Assembly: GCA_949292985.1 (NCBI GenBank)
Contig: CASFBF010000010.1
Coordinates: 139,485-203,484 of the forward strand
DNA length: 64,000 nucleotides
Origin: an uncultured Bacillota bacterium
GTDB lineage: Bacteria; Bacillota; Clostridia; Christensenellales; UBA1242
Reading direction: 5' to 3'
Shown one piece after another: positions 1-8,521 of the stretch. Positions within the stretch are counted from its first letter, which is position 1. The number at the start of each line of letters is the position of its first letter. Made by a program: the position numbers and the translations under genes. Below the pieces are notes generated by a model. The model was not told the DNA's origin. It ran no database searches and was given only the letters and a program-made list of their open reading frames with translations.

Positions 1-402
1 GAAGAAATGGCAAAAGCAGTAAAAATTTCGCAAAGCGAAGATTTTGTAAATGAACTTGAAGGAAAATTTGATTTTAAAGTTCAATCAGGTGGGAAAAACT
101 TTTCGGGCGGGCAAAGACAACGCTTGACCATTGCACGAGCACTGGTGGGTGAACCTGAAATTTTGATTTTAGACGACAGCGCAAGTGCACTTGACTTTGC
201 AACAGATGCGGCGCTTAGAAAAGCAATTAAGGAAAATGTTAAATCTACAATAATTTTGGTTTCACAGCGGGCTGGCACTGTAAGAAATGCAGATAAAATT
301 GTGGTGCTTGAAAATGGTAATGTTGTGGGCATCGGCAAACACAAAGAGTTGCTTGAAAACTGCCCAGTGTATAAAGAGATTTACGATTCACAAACTAAGT
401 AA
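1..402 (+). CDS. ABC exporter half-subunit, C-terminal end of the ATPase domain (truncated by window edge)
   Basis: The reading frame is open from base 1, so only the last ~133 residues are present. Visible are the ABC signature FSGGQRQRLTIARAL, Walker B ending ILILDD, the D-loop SALD, and a switch region reading VSQR where active ATPases have AHR. The Asp in place of the catalytic Glu after Walker B and the Gln in place of the switch His are typical of the degenerate nucleotide site of heterodimeric exporters of the TM287/288 type. The next gene starts 12 bases after the stop and has a canonical domain, so the two probably form one heterodimer. The substrate cannot be told from the sequence. 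Confidence 0.93.
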   Translation, partial: EEMAKAVKISQSEDFVNELEGKFDFKVQSGGKNFSGGQRQRLTIARALVGEPEILILDDSASALDFATDAALRKAIKENVKSTIILVSQRAGTVRNADKIVVLENGNVVGIGKHKELLENCPVYKEIYDSQTK

Positions 403-414
403 AGGAAGAAAAAT

Positions 415-2430
415 TTGGAAGAAAAAAAAGTGAACAAAAATAATAAAGATGAAAAACAGTTTAGGAAACTGCAAAAAGCAATCGCATCGCTTCCTAAACC
501 ATCTTTTAACAACCCCGAAAAAGTTCAACCAGCAAAAAATATTACCGCCCCCACCGCCTTGCCTGCATCTCTTTGGCAAGAATCTGCAAAAGTTTTTAAT
601 GACAATGAAGACAAACCAACCAGAATTGCAGAATCAGGAATTATTTTAGATAGTGGCGGGAAAAAGATTGAAAGAATTGCAAACACAAAACGACCTAAAA
701 AGAAAGCCACTATTGCAAGAGTTTTTAAATATGCAAAAAAGCATTGGTATCTATTTGTTCTTTCCATCTTTTTTGGTTTTGCTAATACTATTTTTGAAAT
801 AGCAATTCCAATTATAATTGGTAAAGGTATAGATAATATTATAGGCGTTGGAGAAGTAAATTTTGAAAACCTTTTAAAATATATTGTAGCGTTAATTATT
901 TGCATAATTGCTTTTACATTACTAAAATGGCTGACAAATAAAACTGCCAACGATCTTTCTTATAAAATGGAAGAACAAATGCATAATGACTTATTTAAAA
1001 AATTCAACAAAGTTCCTTTAAAAATTATAGATAATTCAAGTCATGGTGATTTGCAAAGCAGAATGGTGAATGATATAGAAAATATAACCGATGGTTTTAT
1101 AACCGGCTTGACAACATTTTTTGACTGCTTTTCAACCATAGCAATGACAATAGTTTTCATGTTTTTAATCAATGTTCCTATTGCAGCAATTATAGTTTGC
1201 ATAACGCCAATATCTTTAATAGCCGCTTTTTATATTGCTCATAAAACAAACAAATTGTTTAAAAGACAGGTAAAAGAACTTGGAGATCTTTCTGGCACAC
1301 TTGTAGAACTTGTAGGCAATCAAAAAATTGTTAAAGCGTTTGAATATGAAAATCGTTCTATAACTCAATTTGATTCAATAAATAAAAAACTTAAAGATAG
1401 TTCTGAAAAATCAACTTTTTATTCAACACTTACCGCCCCGACTTCAAGATTTTTAAACGGAATTTTATATGCAATTGTTGCGATTATGGGTTGCTTTTAT
1501 GCAATAGATGGTGTTCTAACTGTTGGCAGTATCAGTACTTTGTTATCATACGCAAGCCGATACACACGACCATTCAATTCAATTACTGAGGTGTTTTCTG
1601 ATGTTCAAGCCGCTTTTGCGTCTGCGGGCAGGTTATTTGCCGTGCTCGACATTCCAGATGAAATAAGCGATGAAAATCTTCCAGTAATCAAAAGAAATAC
1701 TGGAACTGTGAAGTTTGTAAATGTTGAATTCTCATATGTACCAGACAAAAAACTTATCACCAATTTAAATTTAAATGTTACAAAAGGTCAAAAAGTGGCA
1801 ATAGTTGGTCCTACTGGCTGTGGAAAAAGTACACTAATTAACTTGCTTATGCGTTTTTATGATGTGAATAGTGGCACAATTGAAGTTTGTGGACACGATA
1901 TAAAAAAAGTTAAAAGAAAAAGTTTACGAAATCAATTTGGAATGGTTTTACAAGAAACTTGGTTATTTAACGCAAGCATAAGGGACAACATAGCATACGG
2001 CAAACCGAATGCCACCGACGCAGAAATAAGACGTGCAGCAAAAAATGCGGGTGCGGATTTCTTTATTCAAACCATGCCACAGGGTTATAATACAATTGTG
2101 AATGAAAATGGCGACAATCTTTCACAGGGACAAAAACAATTACTTTGTATAGCACGACTTATGCTTATTCGTCCACCTATGCTAATACTTGATGAAGCAA
2201 CAAGCAATATAGACACAAGAACTGAAATAGCAATACAAACAGCTTTTAACAAAATGATGGTGGGAAAAACAAGTTTTGTTGTTGCTCACCGTCTTTCAAC
2301 CATAACCTCTTCTGATGTGATATTGGTAATGAATAAAGGCAATATAATTGAGCAAGGCTCACATAAAGAATTGATGAAACTTAAAGGTTTTTATTATAAC
2401 CTTTATAATTCACAGTTTAGCAATTATTAA
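415..2430 (+). CDS. ABC exporter half-subunit with canonical ATPase site (TM288-like)
   Basis: This 671-residue protein has a charged N-terminal extension of about 100 residues, a six-helix ABC-type transmembrane domain (about 105-400) and a nucleotide-binding domain. Motifs are Walker A GPTGCGKST, signature LSQGQKQLL, Walker B LILDEATS with the catalytic Glu, and switch His in AHRLST. It starts with TTG; AAGGAAG lies about 6 bases upstream and an ATG is not available nearby. It follows the degenerate half-transporter by 12 bases and is almost certainly its partner in a plasma-membrane exporter of lipids, drugs or peptides. A terminator follows at 2439-2476. The unusually long hydrophilic N-terminus is the only odd part. 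Confidence 0.95.
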   Translation: MEEKKVNKNNKDEKQFRKLQKAIASLPKPSFNNPEKVQPAKNITAPTALPASLWQESAKVFNDNEDKPTRIAESGIILDSGGKKIERIANTKRPKKKATIARVFKYAKKHWYLFVLSIFFGFANTIFEIAIPIIIGKGIDNIIGVGEVNFENLLKYIVALIICIIAFTLLKWLTNKTANDLSYKMEEQMHNDLFKKFNKVPLKIIDNSSHGDLQSRMVNDIENITDGFITGLTTFFDCFSTIAMTIVFMFLINVPIAAIIVCITPISLIAAFYIAHKTNKLFKRQVKELGDLSGTLVELVGNQKIVKAFEYENRSITQFDSINKKLKDSSEKSTFYSTLTAPTSRFLNGILYAIVAIMGCFYAIDGVLTVGSISTLLSYASRYTRPFNSITEVFSDVQAAFASAGRLFAVLDIPDEISDENLPVIKRNTGTVKFVNVEFSYVPDKKLITNLNLNVTKGQKVAIVGPTGCGKSTLINLLMRFYDVNSGTIEVCGHDIKKVKRKSLRNQFGMVLQETWLFNASIRDNIAYGKPNATDAEIRRAAKNAGADFFIQTMPQGYNTIVNENGDNLSQGQKQLLCIARLMLIRPPMLILDEATSNIDTRTEIAIQTAFNKMMVGKTSFVVAHRLSTITSSDVILVMNKGNIIEQGSHKELMKLKGFYYNLYNSQFSNY

Positions 2431-2438
2431 CAAAAACA

Positions 2439-2476
2439 CTTCATCTTGAATACATATCCAAGATGGAGCATTTTTT
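2439..2476 (+). terminator. Rho-independent terminator of the ABC exporter operon, overlapping the next start codon
   Basis: CTTCATCTTG (2439-2448) pairs with CAAGATGGAG (2459-2468) as a 10-bp stem with one G-T pair, followed by T6 at 2471-2476. The ATG at 2463 of the following gene lies inside the 3' arm. Confidence 0.7.
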
Positions 2477-3254
2477 AAAAGCATATAATTTTGCGTGCAC
2501 AAGTATCTGGCGTGATCATACATGCAATGAAATAATATTTGAACAAGCAAAAAAAGCATATAGTAAATTAAAAAAGAACTGTACTGCTGGTAAAAAAATA
2601 TTTCGGCTTACTGGACAAAGCGGTTCAGGCAAAACCTCACAATTACTTAAAGCAACAAAATTTTTTTGCAACAAACACAACATTAAACCTATTCATATTG
2701 CTGTAAGAAATTTTGCAAAATATTTCCCCGAATACAAAAATATCAAAAACAAGAAAAATTTTAGAGAACTAACCAATGGTTTCGCTTTGAAAGTGCTAAT
2801 TTGGGTGTTAAAATTCGCATTTGAAGATGGGTTAGATATTATATTAGAAATAGCGCTTTTAAACAAAAATTTTGAAAATTATATTTTTTTTGAAATTTTA
2901 AATAAAAATTATAAACTTTTTTTTCAAATTATTGCAATAAATAAAAAATTAAGTAATTATTTTATCATAAAAAGACAGAAAAAAAATAATCGATTAACCT
3001 CAAATAGATCAGCAAATTATTTTAATAAAATGATAATAAAAACCTTTAAATATCTAACAAAAAAATATAATTTTAATTGTATAATTTGGTCGGCTTTTGC
3101 TGGGGCGCCTGTCTATTTCGGTTCATGCAAAAATGCATATAAAATTTTTATAAAAATAAAACGAAAAATTCAAAAAACTTATTTATCTGAAAATCAACTT
3201 TTAGAATTTAAGAGATTCTTTTTGGAAGAATTATATCGCGATGAAATTTTTTAA
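2463..3254 (+). CDS. Zeta-toxin-like P-loop kinase, catalytic motifs partly degenerate
   Basis: This 263-residue, Lys/Asn/Ile-rich protein has a P-loop GQSGSGKTSQ at about 50-59. The stretch IHIAVRNFAKYFPEYKNI that follows lines up with the zeta/PezT segment that normally reads D-x-D-x-x-R-x-x-HP-x-Y. GLDIILE (about 123-129) resembles the zeta motif G-x-N-I-V-x-E. Zeta toxins phosphorylate UDP-amino sugars. Here the catalytic Asp and following Arg appear to be replaced, so activity is doubtful. No epsilon antitoxin is adjacent. The only in-frame ATG lies in the upstream terminator hairpin and has no Shine-Dalgarno site. The 3' end overlaps the convergent APH gene by 47 bases. Base composition is more AT-rich than the neighbours, consistent with acquisition or decay. 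Confidence 0.5.
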   Translation: MEHFLKAYNFACTSIWRDHTCNEIIFEQAKKAYSKLKKNCTAGKKIFRLTGQSGSGKTSQLLKATKFFCNKHNIKPIHIAVRNFAKYFPEYKNIKNKKNFRELTNGFALKVLIWVLKFAFEDGLDIILEIALLNKNFENYIFFEILNKNYKLFFQIIAINKKLSNYFIIKRQKKNNRLTSNRSANYFNKMIIKTFKYLTKKYNFNCIIWSAFAGAPVYFGSCKNAYKIFIKIKRKIQKTYLSENQLLEFKRFFLEELYRDEIF

Positions 3255-4026
3255 TATAACCAATATATTTGTACTCTACATAATTCCAAACTGAAATAAT
3301 ATTTCTTAACTCTGTTTTTTTAACTTTCTGACAAAACTGTTGCTCAAACTCGAGTATTAAAAATTCATCAAAACCACCCTTTAATCTTCCTATAAGTCGA
3401 GCAATGTCATCAACAGGCGATGAATAACTCACAAATGCAAAATCCATTATTGCAACTAGTTTCCCTTTTCTTAAAAGAATATTGCCTGGATTTAAATCAC
3501 CATGTGTTAACACTAATCCTTCTTTTTCAGCCATTATCAGTGGTTGGTGTTTTGACAAATCGTACGTTTTACTGTCACTTACTTTTGCTAATCTAGATAA
3601 AAATGTTGAAGTTTTGGGAAGTTTCATTTTAGGATTAAATTTTGAAAGTACAAATAAAAAATTTACAATATCTTTTGCCAATGCTCTTTTCTGCCATTTA
3701 AAAAGCCTGCATTTGTCTAATGTTTTACCCTTTATATACTTATGAAATGAGAAGGGCATGTTTTTATAGTAACACAAATTGAGTTTAGGCACAGGCAAAT
3801 TTAACTTCTCATTATTTAAACTATTTAAAAATTGGCATTCTTTTATCAACGCTTGAGAAAAAAAATTGTTTCTTGGAAATCTAAAAACAAATTTGCCTTG
3901 TTTAGATTTTACAATATAAACAAAATTTGTCCAGCCTGTTGCCACAAGTTTAATACTTTTGGGTTTGCCAATCTGCAAACTTATGATAGAAAAAAAGTCA
4001 TCAGAACTTTTAAAAAATTTTCTCAT
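3208..4026 (-). CDS. Aminoglycoside/choline kinase-type (APH family) phosphotransferase
   Basis: This 272-residue kinase-fold protein has a nucleotide-binding N-lobe (TGWTNFVYIVKSKQGKFVFR; Lys in VFRFPR-type strand). Its Brenner motif is THGDLNPGNILL (about 175-186), containing the catalytic Asp and Asn. The metal-binding motif is IMDFAF in place of the usual DFG or DWE. The family phosphorylates small molecules such as aminoglycosides, choline, homoserine or sugars. The sequence does not show which, and nothing nearby indicates resistance. It converges on the zeta-like kinase with a 47-base tail overlap. The pairing of two small-molecule kinases is noteworthy, but a functional link is not shown. 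Confidence 0.82.
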   Translation of the reverse strand: MRKFFKSSDDFFSIISLQIGKPKSIKLVATGWTNFVYIVKSKQGKFVFRFPRNNFFSQALIKECQFLNSLNNEKLNLPVPKLNLCYYKNMPFSFHKYIKGKTLDKCRLFKWQKRALAKDIVNFLFVLSKFNPKMKLPKTSTFLSRLAKVSDSKTYDLSKHQPLIMAEKEGLVLTHGDLNPGNILLRKGKLVAIMDFAFVSYSSPVDDIARLIGRLKGGFDEFLILEFEQQFCQKVKKTELRNIISVWNYVEYKYIGYIKKFHRDIILPKRIS

Positions 4027-4065
4027 GACCTTTTATATGATTTTATCGTATTTTTTGATTATAAA

Positions 4066-5832
4066 TTATTCTACTGTAACACTTTTGGCGAGATTTCTAG
4101 GTTTGTCAGGATCAAGCCCCTTTAAAACACTTACATTATAACTAAGAAGTTGTAAAGGCAAAATTGACACAACACATAAAAGTGGCTGGGCAACCTTTGG
4201 AAGAGATAGACAAAACTCAAAATTTTCAAGTTCGCAAATTTCTGGTGGTTTATAGGAGATCAAATATAATTTTCCACCCCTACTCTTTGCTTCCAACGCA
4301 CTATTCATTACTTTTTCGTAAAGGTTTTTATTAGTGATTATAACAATAATAGGCGTTTTACTTTCAATAAGAGATATCGTTCCATGCTTTAATTCACCCG
4401 CTGGCAATGCAGAACAATTGATGTAAGAAATTTCTTTTAATTTTAATGCACCTTCTAAAGCCGTAACATAATCGCTATCTTTACCAATAAAGAATACTTT
4501 TTGTTTTTGAGCAATGTCTTGGGCGAAATCCGCCATGTTAATAAAAAATTTCTCTGTTTCATTAGCAAGTTCACACACTTGTTTCAAAGCCTTATAATAA
4601 TGTTTTTCACCTTTTAATGCCATAACCAACAGATAAAGTCCTGCCACCTGGCAACTGTACGCTTTTGTCGATGCCACAGCAATTTCAGGGCCGGCACTTA
4701 TTGGAATTACAATATTGCTTAAACTTGATATTGTGCTATATGGCACATTTGTAAAAGATAAAATTTTTGCTTTTTTAGTTTTTGCTTTTAATAAAGCAGC
4801 AATGGTATCGGCGGTTTCACCACTTTGGCTTACAAAAATGCATAATGTTTTTGAACCTATTACGTAATCCCCATATCGAAATTCGCTGGCATATATGGCC
4901 TCGGCATCTATTTTTAAAAATTTTCTAAAATAAATCGCACCCATTAAACAAGAATGATAAGCGGTGCCACATCCAATAAGTTTAACATTGCTGAATTTTA
5001 GTTTTTTTATATTTTTAATATCTATATTTAAAAAATTTTTTGTTAAATTTTTTAAAGCTTCGGGCGTTTCGTATATTTCCTTTAACATATAATGTTCATA
5101 ATCGCCTTTATCAGCTTTTTCGCGAATTGGTTGAAATTTTTGTTTTTGTTTTTCTATTACAACTCCGTTTAAATTGTAAAACACTATTTCCCCTTTTTTT
5201 GCCACACAAACTTCACCATCTTCAAACTTATAATAATCCCCATCAGGAAAACAAATAGGATCGCTAGCCAACATCGTAATTTTATCATTGCAAAAAGCAT
5301 ATAATGGACTTTTATTTTTTGCCGCATAAATATAATTATTGCTTTCTTTTTTTACTGCACAGATTGCGTAACTTCCTTTAAGTTGTTTTATCGTCCAAAT
5401 TAAATTTTTAATTGGATCATCAAAATTATTTAATGACAATAAAAGTGCAATACTTTCACTGTCAGTTTGCGTTTTAAAAACTTCACCTTCCCTTTGTAAA
5501 TTGCACATTAACTGCTGATAATTTTCAACTATACCATTGTGAACAATAACCCATTCTTTATCTTTTCCTTCTATTGGATGCGCATTTTCTTCGCAAACGC
5601 TACCATGCGTCGCCCACCTTGTATGGCCTATCGCAACTTTACACCCCTCTAAATTTGAAGTTTTGCAAACCAACTTATCAATAAGCCCTTTAACTTTATC
5701 AACTTTTAATGTGTCATTATTTTTTTGACAGATTCCTACAGAATCATAACCTCTATATTGAACAAGTTTTAATCCATCAAATATGTATTTTTGACAATCT
5801 TCGTCAGAAATAACACCTACAATACCACACAT
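4066..5832 (-). CDS. glmS: Glutamine-fructose-6-phosphate aminotransferase (isomerizing)
   Basis: GlmS makes glucosamine-6-phosphate from fructose-6-phosphate and glutamine, the first step to UDP-GlcNAc for peptidoglycan. The 588-residue length is slightly short of the usual ~600. The N-terminal class II amidotransferase begins MCGIVGVI with Cys2 as nucleophile. HTRWATHG and the glutamine-site residues follow, then two SIS isomerase domains (CGTAYHS, FVSQSGETADT). The C-terminus DPDKPRNLAKSVTVE is the classic GlmS tail. A strong GGAGG lies about 8 bases before the ATG. The 50-base leader is too short to hold a glmS ribozyme, so the common Firmicute feedback switch is absent here. It is divergent from the acetyltransferase gene. 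Confidence 0.98.
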   Translation of the reverse strand: MCGIVGVISDEDCQKYIFDGLKLVQYRGYDSVGICQKNNDTLKVDKVKGLIDKLVCKTSNLEGCKVAIGHTRWATHGSVCEENAHPIEGKDKEWVIVHNGIVENYQQLMCNLQREGEVFKTQTDSESIALLLSLNNFDDPIKNLIWTIKQLKGSYAICAVKKESNNYIYAAKNKSPLYAFCNDKITMLASDPICFPDGDYYKFEDGEVCVAKKGEIVFYNLNGVVIEKQKQKFQPIREKADKGDYEHYMLKEIYETPEALKNLTKNFLNIDIKNIKKLKFSNVKLIGCGTAYHSCLMGAIYFRKFLKIDAEAIYASEFRYGDYVIGSKTLCIFVSQSGETADTIAALLKAKTKKAKILSFTNVPYSTISSLSNIVIPISAGPEIAVASTKAYSCQVAGLYLLVMALKGEKHYYKALKQVCELANETEKFFINMADFAQDIAQKQKVFFIGKDSDYVTALEGALKLKEISYINCSALPAGELKHGTISLIESKTPIIVIITNKNLYEKVMNSALEAKSRGGKLYLISYKPPEICELENFEFCLSLPKVAQPLLCVVSILPLQLLSYNVSVLKGLDPDKPRNLAKSVTVE

Positions 5833-5887
5833 AATTTTCCTCCATAGTGCATATTATGTAGTTTGGCAAAATATCGTGAATTTTGTT

Positions 5888-5921
5888 TTGTAAAAAAAAG
5901 GTAATTTGTTATACTATTTTT
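5888..5921 (+). promoter_or_regulatory. Promoter giving a leaderless mRNA (GNAT gene)
   Basis: The -35 TTGTAA (5888-5893) and -10 TATACT (5910-5915) are spaced by 16. Six bases then lead straight to ATG at 5922, where transcription would be expected to start. No Shine-Dalgarno site fits between. Confidence 0.7.
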
Positions 5922-6539
5922 ATGAAAGGATTAAAAATTAAGCCAATTCGCAATATTTTGGAAATACGCGAAACTTTTGATTTTTTCAAAGGCTCATTTT
6001 TGCATATGACAGAAACCGAAGCAAGCGTATTTTTACCTATGCATGAAATTTATCAAACTATGGTTGATAATCTTGATAACAAATATAAAATACAGTATTA
6101 TGCATCAATAGATGATAAGGTTGTAGGCTGTGTTATAGGCTTGTTTGATAAAGCAATTCCAAATGAAATGTTTTTACCTGTAATAGCCGTTGATTATAAA
6201 TTACGCAATTCAGGAATTGCTTCAAAACTTTTAAATCTAATCACTAAAAAAGCAAAGTCTTATAAAATAAATCGTCTAAAAGTTAATTCATCTGAATCTT
6301 CATCGGGCTTTTTTGAAAAAAACGGTTTTAATATTTATTTGTATATAACATCATATTCTCCACATACTTTGCAAGATATAAAAAATGCTAACGAAAACCA
6401 TTTAGAAATAATAAACGAAAACGAAGAAGATCTCGTTATAAAATTTATTGCTCCTAAGATTGATAATCGACTGTTAATTCCTTTTAAACGAAAATTAAAG
6501 GATTTCGAAAGCGAATTCATTATGGAAAAAAGAATTTAA
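5922..6539 (+). CDS. GNAT-family N-acetyltransferase
   Basis: This 205-residue protein has the GNAT core. Strand IQYYASIDDKVVGCVIG (about 50-66) is followed by VIAVDYKLRNSGIASKLLNL (about 79-98), which includes the acetyl-CoA-binding R/Q-x-x-G-x-G/A-like turn RNSGIASKLL. SSGFFEKNGF is the usual C-terminal core motif. A C-terminal extension of ~60 residues is unassigned. ATG 5922 is chosen over an upstream TTG at 5883 because the promoter -10 box ends 6 bases before it; the mRNA would be leaderless. The substrate is unknown. It is followed by its own terminator, so it is probably monocistronic. Confidence 0.78.
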   Translation: MKGLKIKPIRNILEIRETFDFFKGSFLHMTETEASVFLPMHEIYQTMVDNLDNKYKIQYYASIDDKVVGCVIGLFDKAIPNEMFLPVIAVDYKLRNSGIASKLLNLITKKAKSYKINRLKVNSSESSSGFFEKNGFNIYLYITSYSPHTLQDIKNANENHLEIINENEEDLVIKFIAPKIDNRLLIPFKRKLKDFESEFIMEKRI

Positions 6540-6564
6540 ACTCTGCAAAAGCAGAGTTTTTTTT
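6538..6564 (+). terminator. Rho-independent terminator after GNAT gene
   Basis: AAACTCTGC pairs with GCAGAGTTT around an AAAA loop and is followed by a T-run; it begins at the stop codon. Confidence 0.85.
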
Positions 6565-6574
6565 ATTTTCTCCG

Positions 6575-6599
6575 TGTATAAATTTAACGGATTTATACA
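6575..6599 (+). repeat. Perfect 9-bp inverted repeat upstream of the DUF975 gene
   Basis: TGTATAAAT (6575-6583) and ATTTATACA (6591-6599) flank a 7-base spacer, 21 bases before the ATG at 6621. It could be a dimeric repressor operator or a leader hairpin; the spacing to AGGAG would leave the ribosome site free. Confidence 0.6.
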
Positions 6600-6620
6600 T
6601 TTTAAAATTAGGAGAAAATT

Positions 6621-7343
6621 ATGCAAATTACGAAACAAATTGAAAAAATGGATACCCTGTCAATAAAATCAAAAAGCAAAGGTAAATGGTTTGATATTGT
6701 GCTAGCCAATGTGATTGGCTTAACCATAGTTATGCTTGGTTTTTTTATTCCTGTGTTAAGTTTTGCCTTAGCTCTTATAATTTACAGTTATATGCAAACG
6801 GGGATTTATGGTTTTGCACTTCAAACATATCAGGGACAAAATACCGATTATGAAAACTTGTTCCTACCTTTTAATTTAATTTTAAAAATACTGTGTCTAA
6901 AAATTATAGTTATGGCAGGAATAGTACTTTGGGGGTTGCTTTTAATAGTTCCAGGTATAATCTATGGGCTTAATTATAGTTTTTCAGCATTTATTTTATT
7001 TGAAAACCCAAATCTAAAAATAAGAGAAATATTAAAAACATCTAAAACCCTTACAAATGGTAAAAAAATGCAAATATTTCTACTATCTTTAGCAAGTATA
7101 GCAATAGTTTGTTTGGGTGCATCAATAGGAGTTGGATTGTATTACTTATTTGGGTTGTTCATGGTTGTGCCAACCTACCTAACTGTAATTTTAATAACAT
7201 TACCTACTATACTGATGCTTTTAATAGTTGCTCTACCTTTCTTTGAAATTTATCTTGCCGGAATTTATGAAAGCGTTAAAATTAAAAATATAGAAAAAAA
7301 TGCCAAACAAAATAAACCTGCCAAAAAAGTTTCAAAATCTTAA
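6621..7343 (+). CDS. DUF975-type integral membrane protein
   Basis: This 240-residue protein has about five or six hydrophobic segments. The central block PGIIYGLNYSFSAFILFENP followed by REILKTSKTLTNGKKMQIF is the DUF975 pattern (aromatic-rich helix, then x-S-x-x-L-x-x-G-x-K). These membrane proteins are widespread in Firmicutes and their role is unknown. AGGAG lies 6-7 bases before ATG. The C-terminal tail is Lys/Asn-rich and cytoplasmic. An inverted repeat at 6575-6599 may control it. Confidence 0.75.
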   Translation: MQITKQIEKMDTLSIKSKSKGKWFDIVLANVIGLTIVMLGFFIPVLSFALALIIYSYMQTGIYGFALQTYQGQNTDYENLFLPFNLILKILCLKIIVMAGIVLWGLLLIVPGIIYGLNYSFSAFILFENPNLKIREILKTSKTLTNGKKMQIFLLSLASIAIVCLGASIGVGLYYLFGLFMVVPTYLTVILITLPTILMLLIVALPFFEIYLAGIYESVKIKNIEKNAKQNKPAKKVSKS

Positions 7344-7382
7344 AATGTGTGATATAATCTCTTGTATAAGGAGATAAGTAAA

Positions 7383-7943
7383 TTGGAAAAAGAAGATTTT
7401 ATTACAAAAAAAGATGCTTTTGAAGGCTTTACAAATCTTAGAGAAGTTCTTAATGACTGTTTGGAAAATCCAAGAAAATATTCAAAATCTTTTTTAGATA
7501 TGTTCACTGATGTAGGCACGTTAGCAATGGATGGCAATGCTATTGCGCAGGATTTAATGGGTTATTATTATAAAGAGGGGGTAAAAAATTATATCCCTGA
7601 AAATTATGACCTTTATATGCAATGGGAAATACTATCTGCTGCAAATGGAAATGAATACGCAATTCAAAAACTCCAATTTTTTTTAAACTATGCTTTCAGT
7701 GAAATCATCAACAGCGACAAACTACCGTTAATCCTTTCAAAAAACGGAATAGACGAAACAAATTACGTCTATGTGCTAGGAAATTTGCTGTGTGAAGGAA
7801 TAGTTGACGAAATGCAAATTACTGCTAAAAAACTTGTAGAAATGCAAGGTCAAACAAGTAAATATACTCCTGAAAAATTACGAGAATATAAAAGGGCTTT
7901 AGAAAAAGCCCTACCAAAAGTTTTAAGTTTTCTGCTTTCATAA
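7383..7943 (+). CDS. Hypothetical protein, helical, possibly SEL1/TPR-like
   Basis: This 186-residue soluble protein of unknown function has no recognised catalytic motif. The segment MDGNAIAQDLMGYYYKEGVKNY (split here as MDGNAIAQDLMGYY and KEGVKNY), followed later by AANGNEYAIQKLQ, resembles SEL1-type helical repeats (A-x-x-x-L-x-x-x-Y-x-x-G). The start is TTG at 7383, 9 bases after AAGGAG. The TTG at 7362 would lie upstream of that ribosome site. A TATAAT box at 7353-7358 supports a separate promoter from the DUF975 gene. A symmetrical terminator follows. Confidence 0.6.
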   Translation: MEKEDFITKKDAFEGFTNLREVLNDCLENPRKYSKSFLDMFTDVGTLAMDGNAIAQDLMGYYYKEGVKNYIPENYDLYMQWEILSAANGNEYAIQKLQFFLNYAFSEIINSDKLPLILSKNGIDETNYVYVLGNLLCEGIVDEMQITAKKLVEMQGQTSKYTPEKLREYKRALEKALPKVLSFLLS

Positions 7944-7967
7944 AAGTTTCCTGCGGGAAACTTTTTT
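7942..7967. terminator. Terminator between convergent genes
   Basis: AAAAGTTTCC (7942-7951) pairs with GGAAACTTTT (7956-7965) around a TGCG loop, with T6 on the plus strand. It serves the plus gene and overlaps the stop of the minus gene. Confidence 0.8.
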
Positions 7968-8442
7968 AATAATTATTAAGCGTTACACTCATCACATCGC
8001 CAATTTCATAAAGATCAGCCGCTAAACGCAGTCGTTGAAAGCATAACCCTATCAATTTTTCATACTCATCAGATTTTTGAGCCAATAAAAAGAGTTTAAT
8101 TAAAAGTCTGTTTTCCAAACTAACTCCGTTTAAAAAACATTTGGTTTTATTCCAATTCATCTTAAACCCTCTGTTTTGTTTGTAAGAAAATAAAGTTCTC
8201 ATAAAATCAATTTGTTCTTCATTTAAAGAGTAAAATTTATCACTACCCATAAAATTACCTAAAACTCTATAAGTGGCCCTAAGTTTAAACATTAAATCAA
8301 AAACTTCATCGATGAGAACATTTGTGCCTTCACTATCCAATCTAACAAACACAAATCCTTTTTCTTTTAAAGAGTTAGAATACGCCTTTGCTAAAACTTC
8401 ATATTCATCAGGAGTGGGACAAACAAAATCATCATATTCCAT
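7966..8442 (-). CDS. Hypothetical protein of 158 residues
   Basis: This is an acidic, mostly helical soluble protein beginning MEYDDFVCPTPDEYEVL. I do not recognise a family; there is no signal peptide and no clear motif. The ATG at 8442 is preceded by GAGGTG at a good distance, so it is preferred over an upstream TTG at 8457. The gene ends in the terminator shared with its convergent neighbour. It lies downstream of the VirD4-like gene on the same strand, but a terminator separates them, so there is no evidence that it belongs to a transfer system. Confidence 0.55.
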   Translation of the reverse strand: MEYDDFVCPTPDEYEVLAKAYSNSLKEKGFVFVRLDSEGTNVLIDEVFDLMFKLRATYRVLGNFMGSDKFYSLNEEQIDFMRTLFSYKQNRGFKMNWNKTKCFLNGVSLENRLLIKLFLLAQKSDEYEKLIGLCFQRLRLAADLYEIGDVMSVTLNNY

Positions 8443-8483
8443 TTTGCACCTCGGCAATTCATATGATTTTACTTAAAAAAATG

Positions 8484-8512
8484 TTAAAAAAATGGCTAAA
8501 TGCCATTTTTAA
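8484..8512 (-). terminator. Terminator of the VirD4-like gene
   Basis: ATGGC (8492-8496) and GCCAT (8502-8506) are flanked by matching A/T runs, giving a U-run in the minus transcript directly after the VirD4 stop. Confidence 0.7.
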
Positions 8513-8521
8513 TTATTTTCT

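Noticed and set aside
5833-5921. glmS ribozyme
   Set aside because: The leader between the glmS ATG and the divergent promoter is too short for the ~150-base ribozyme, and its core is not visible.
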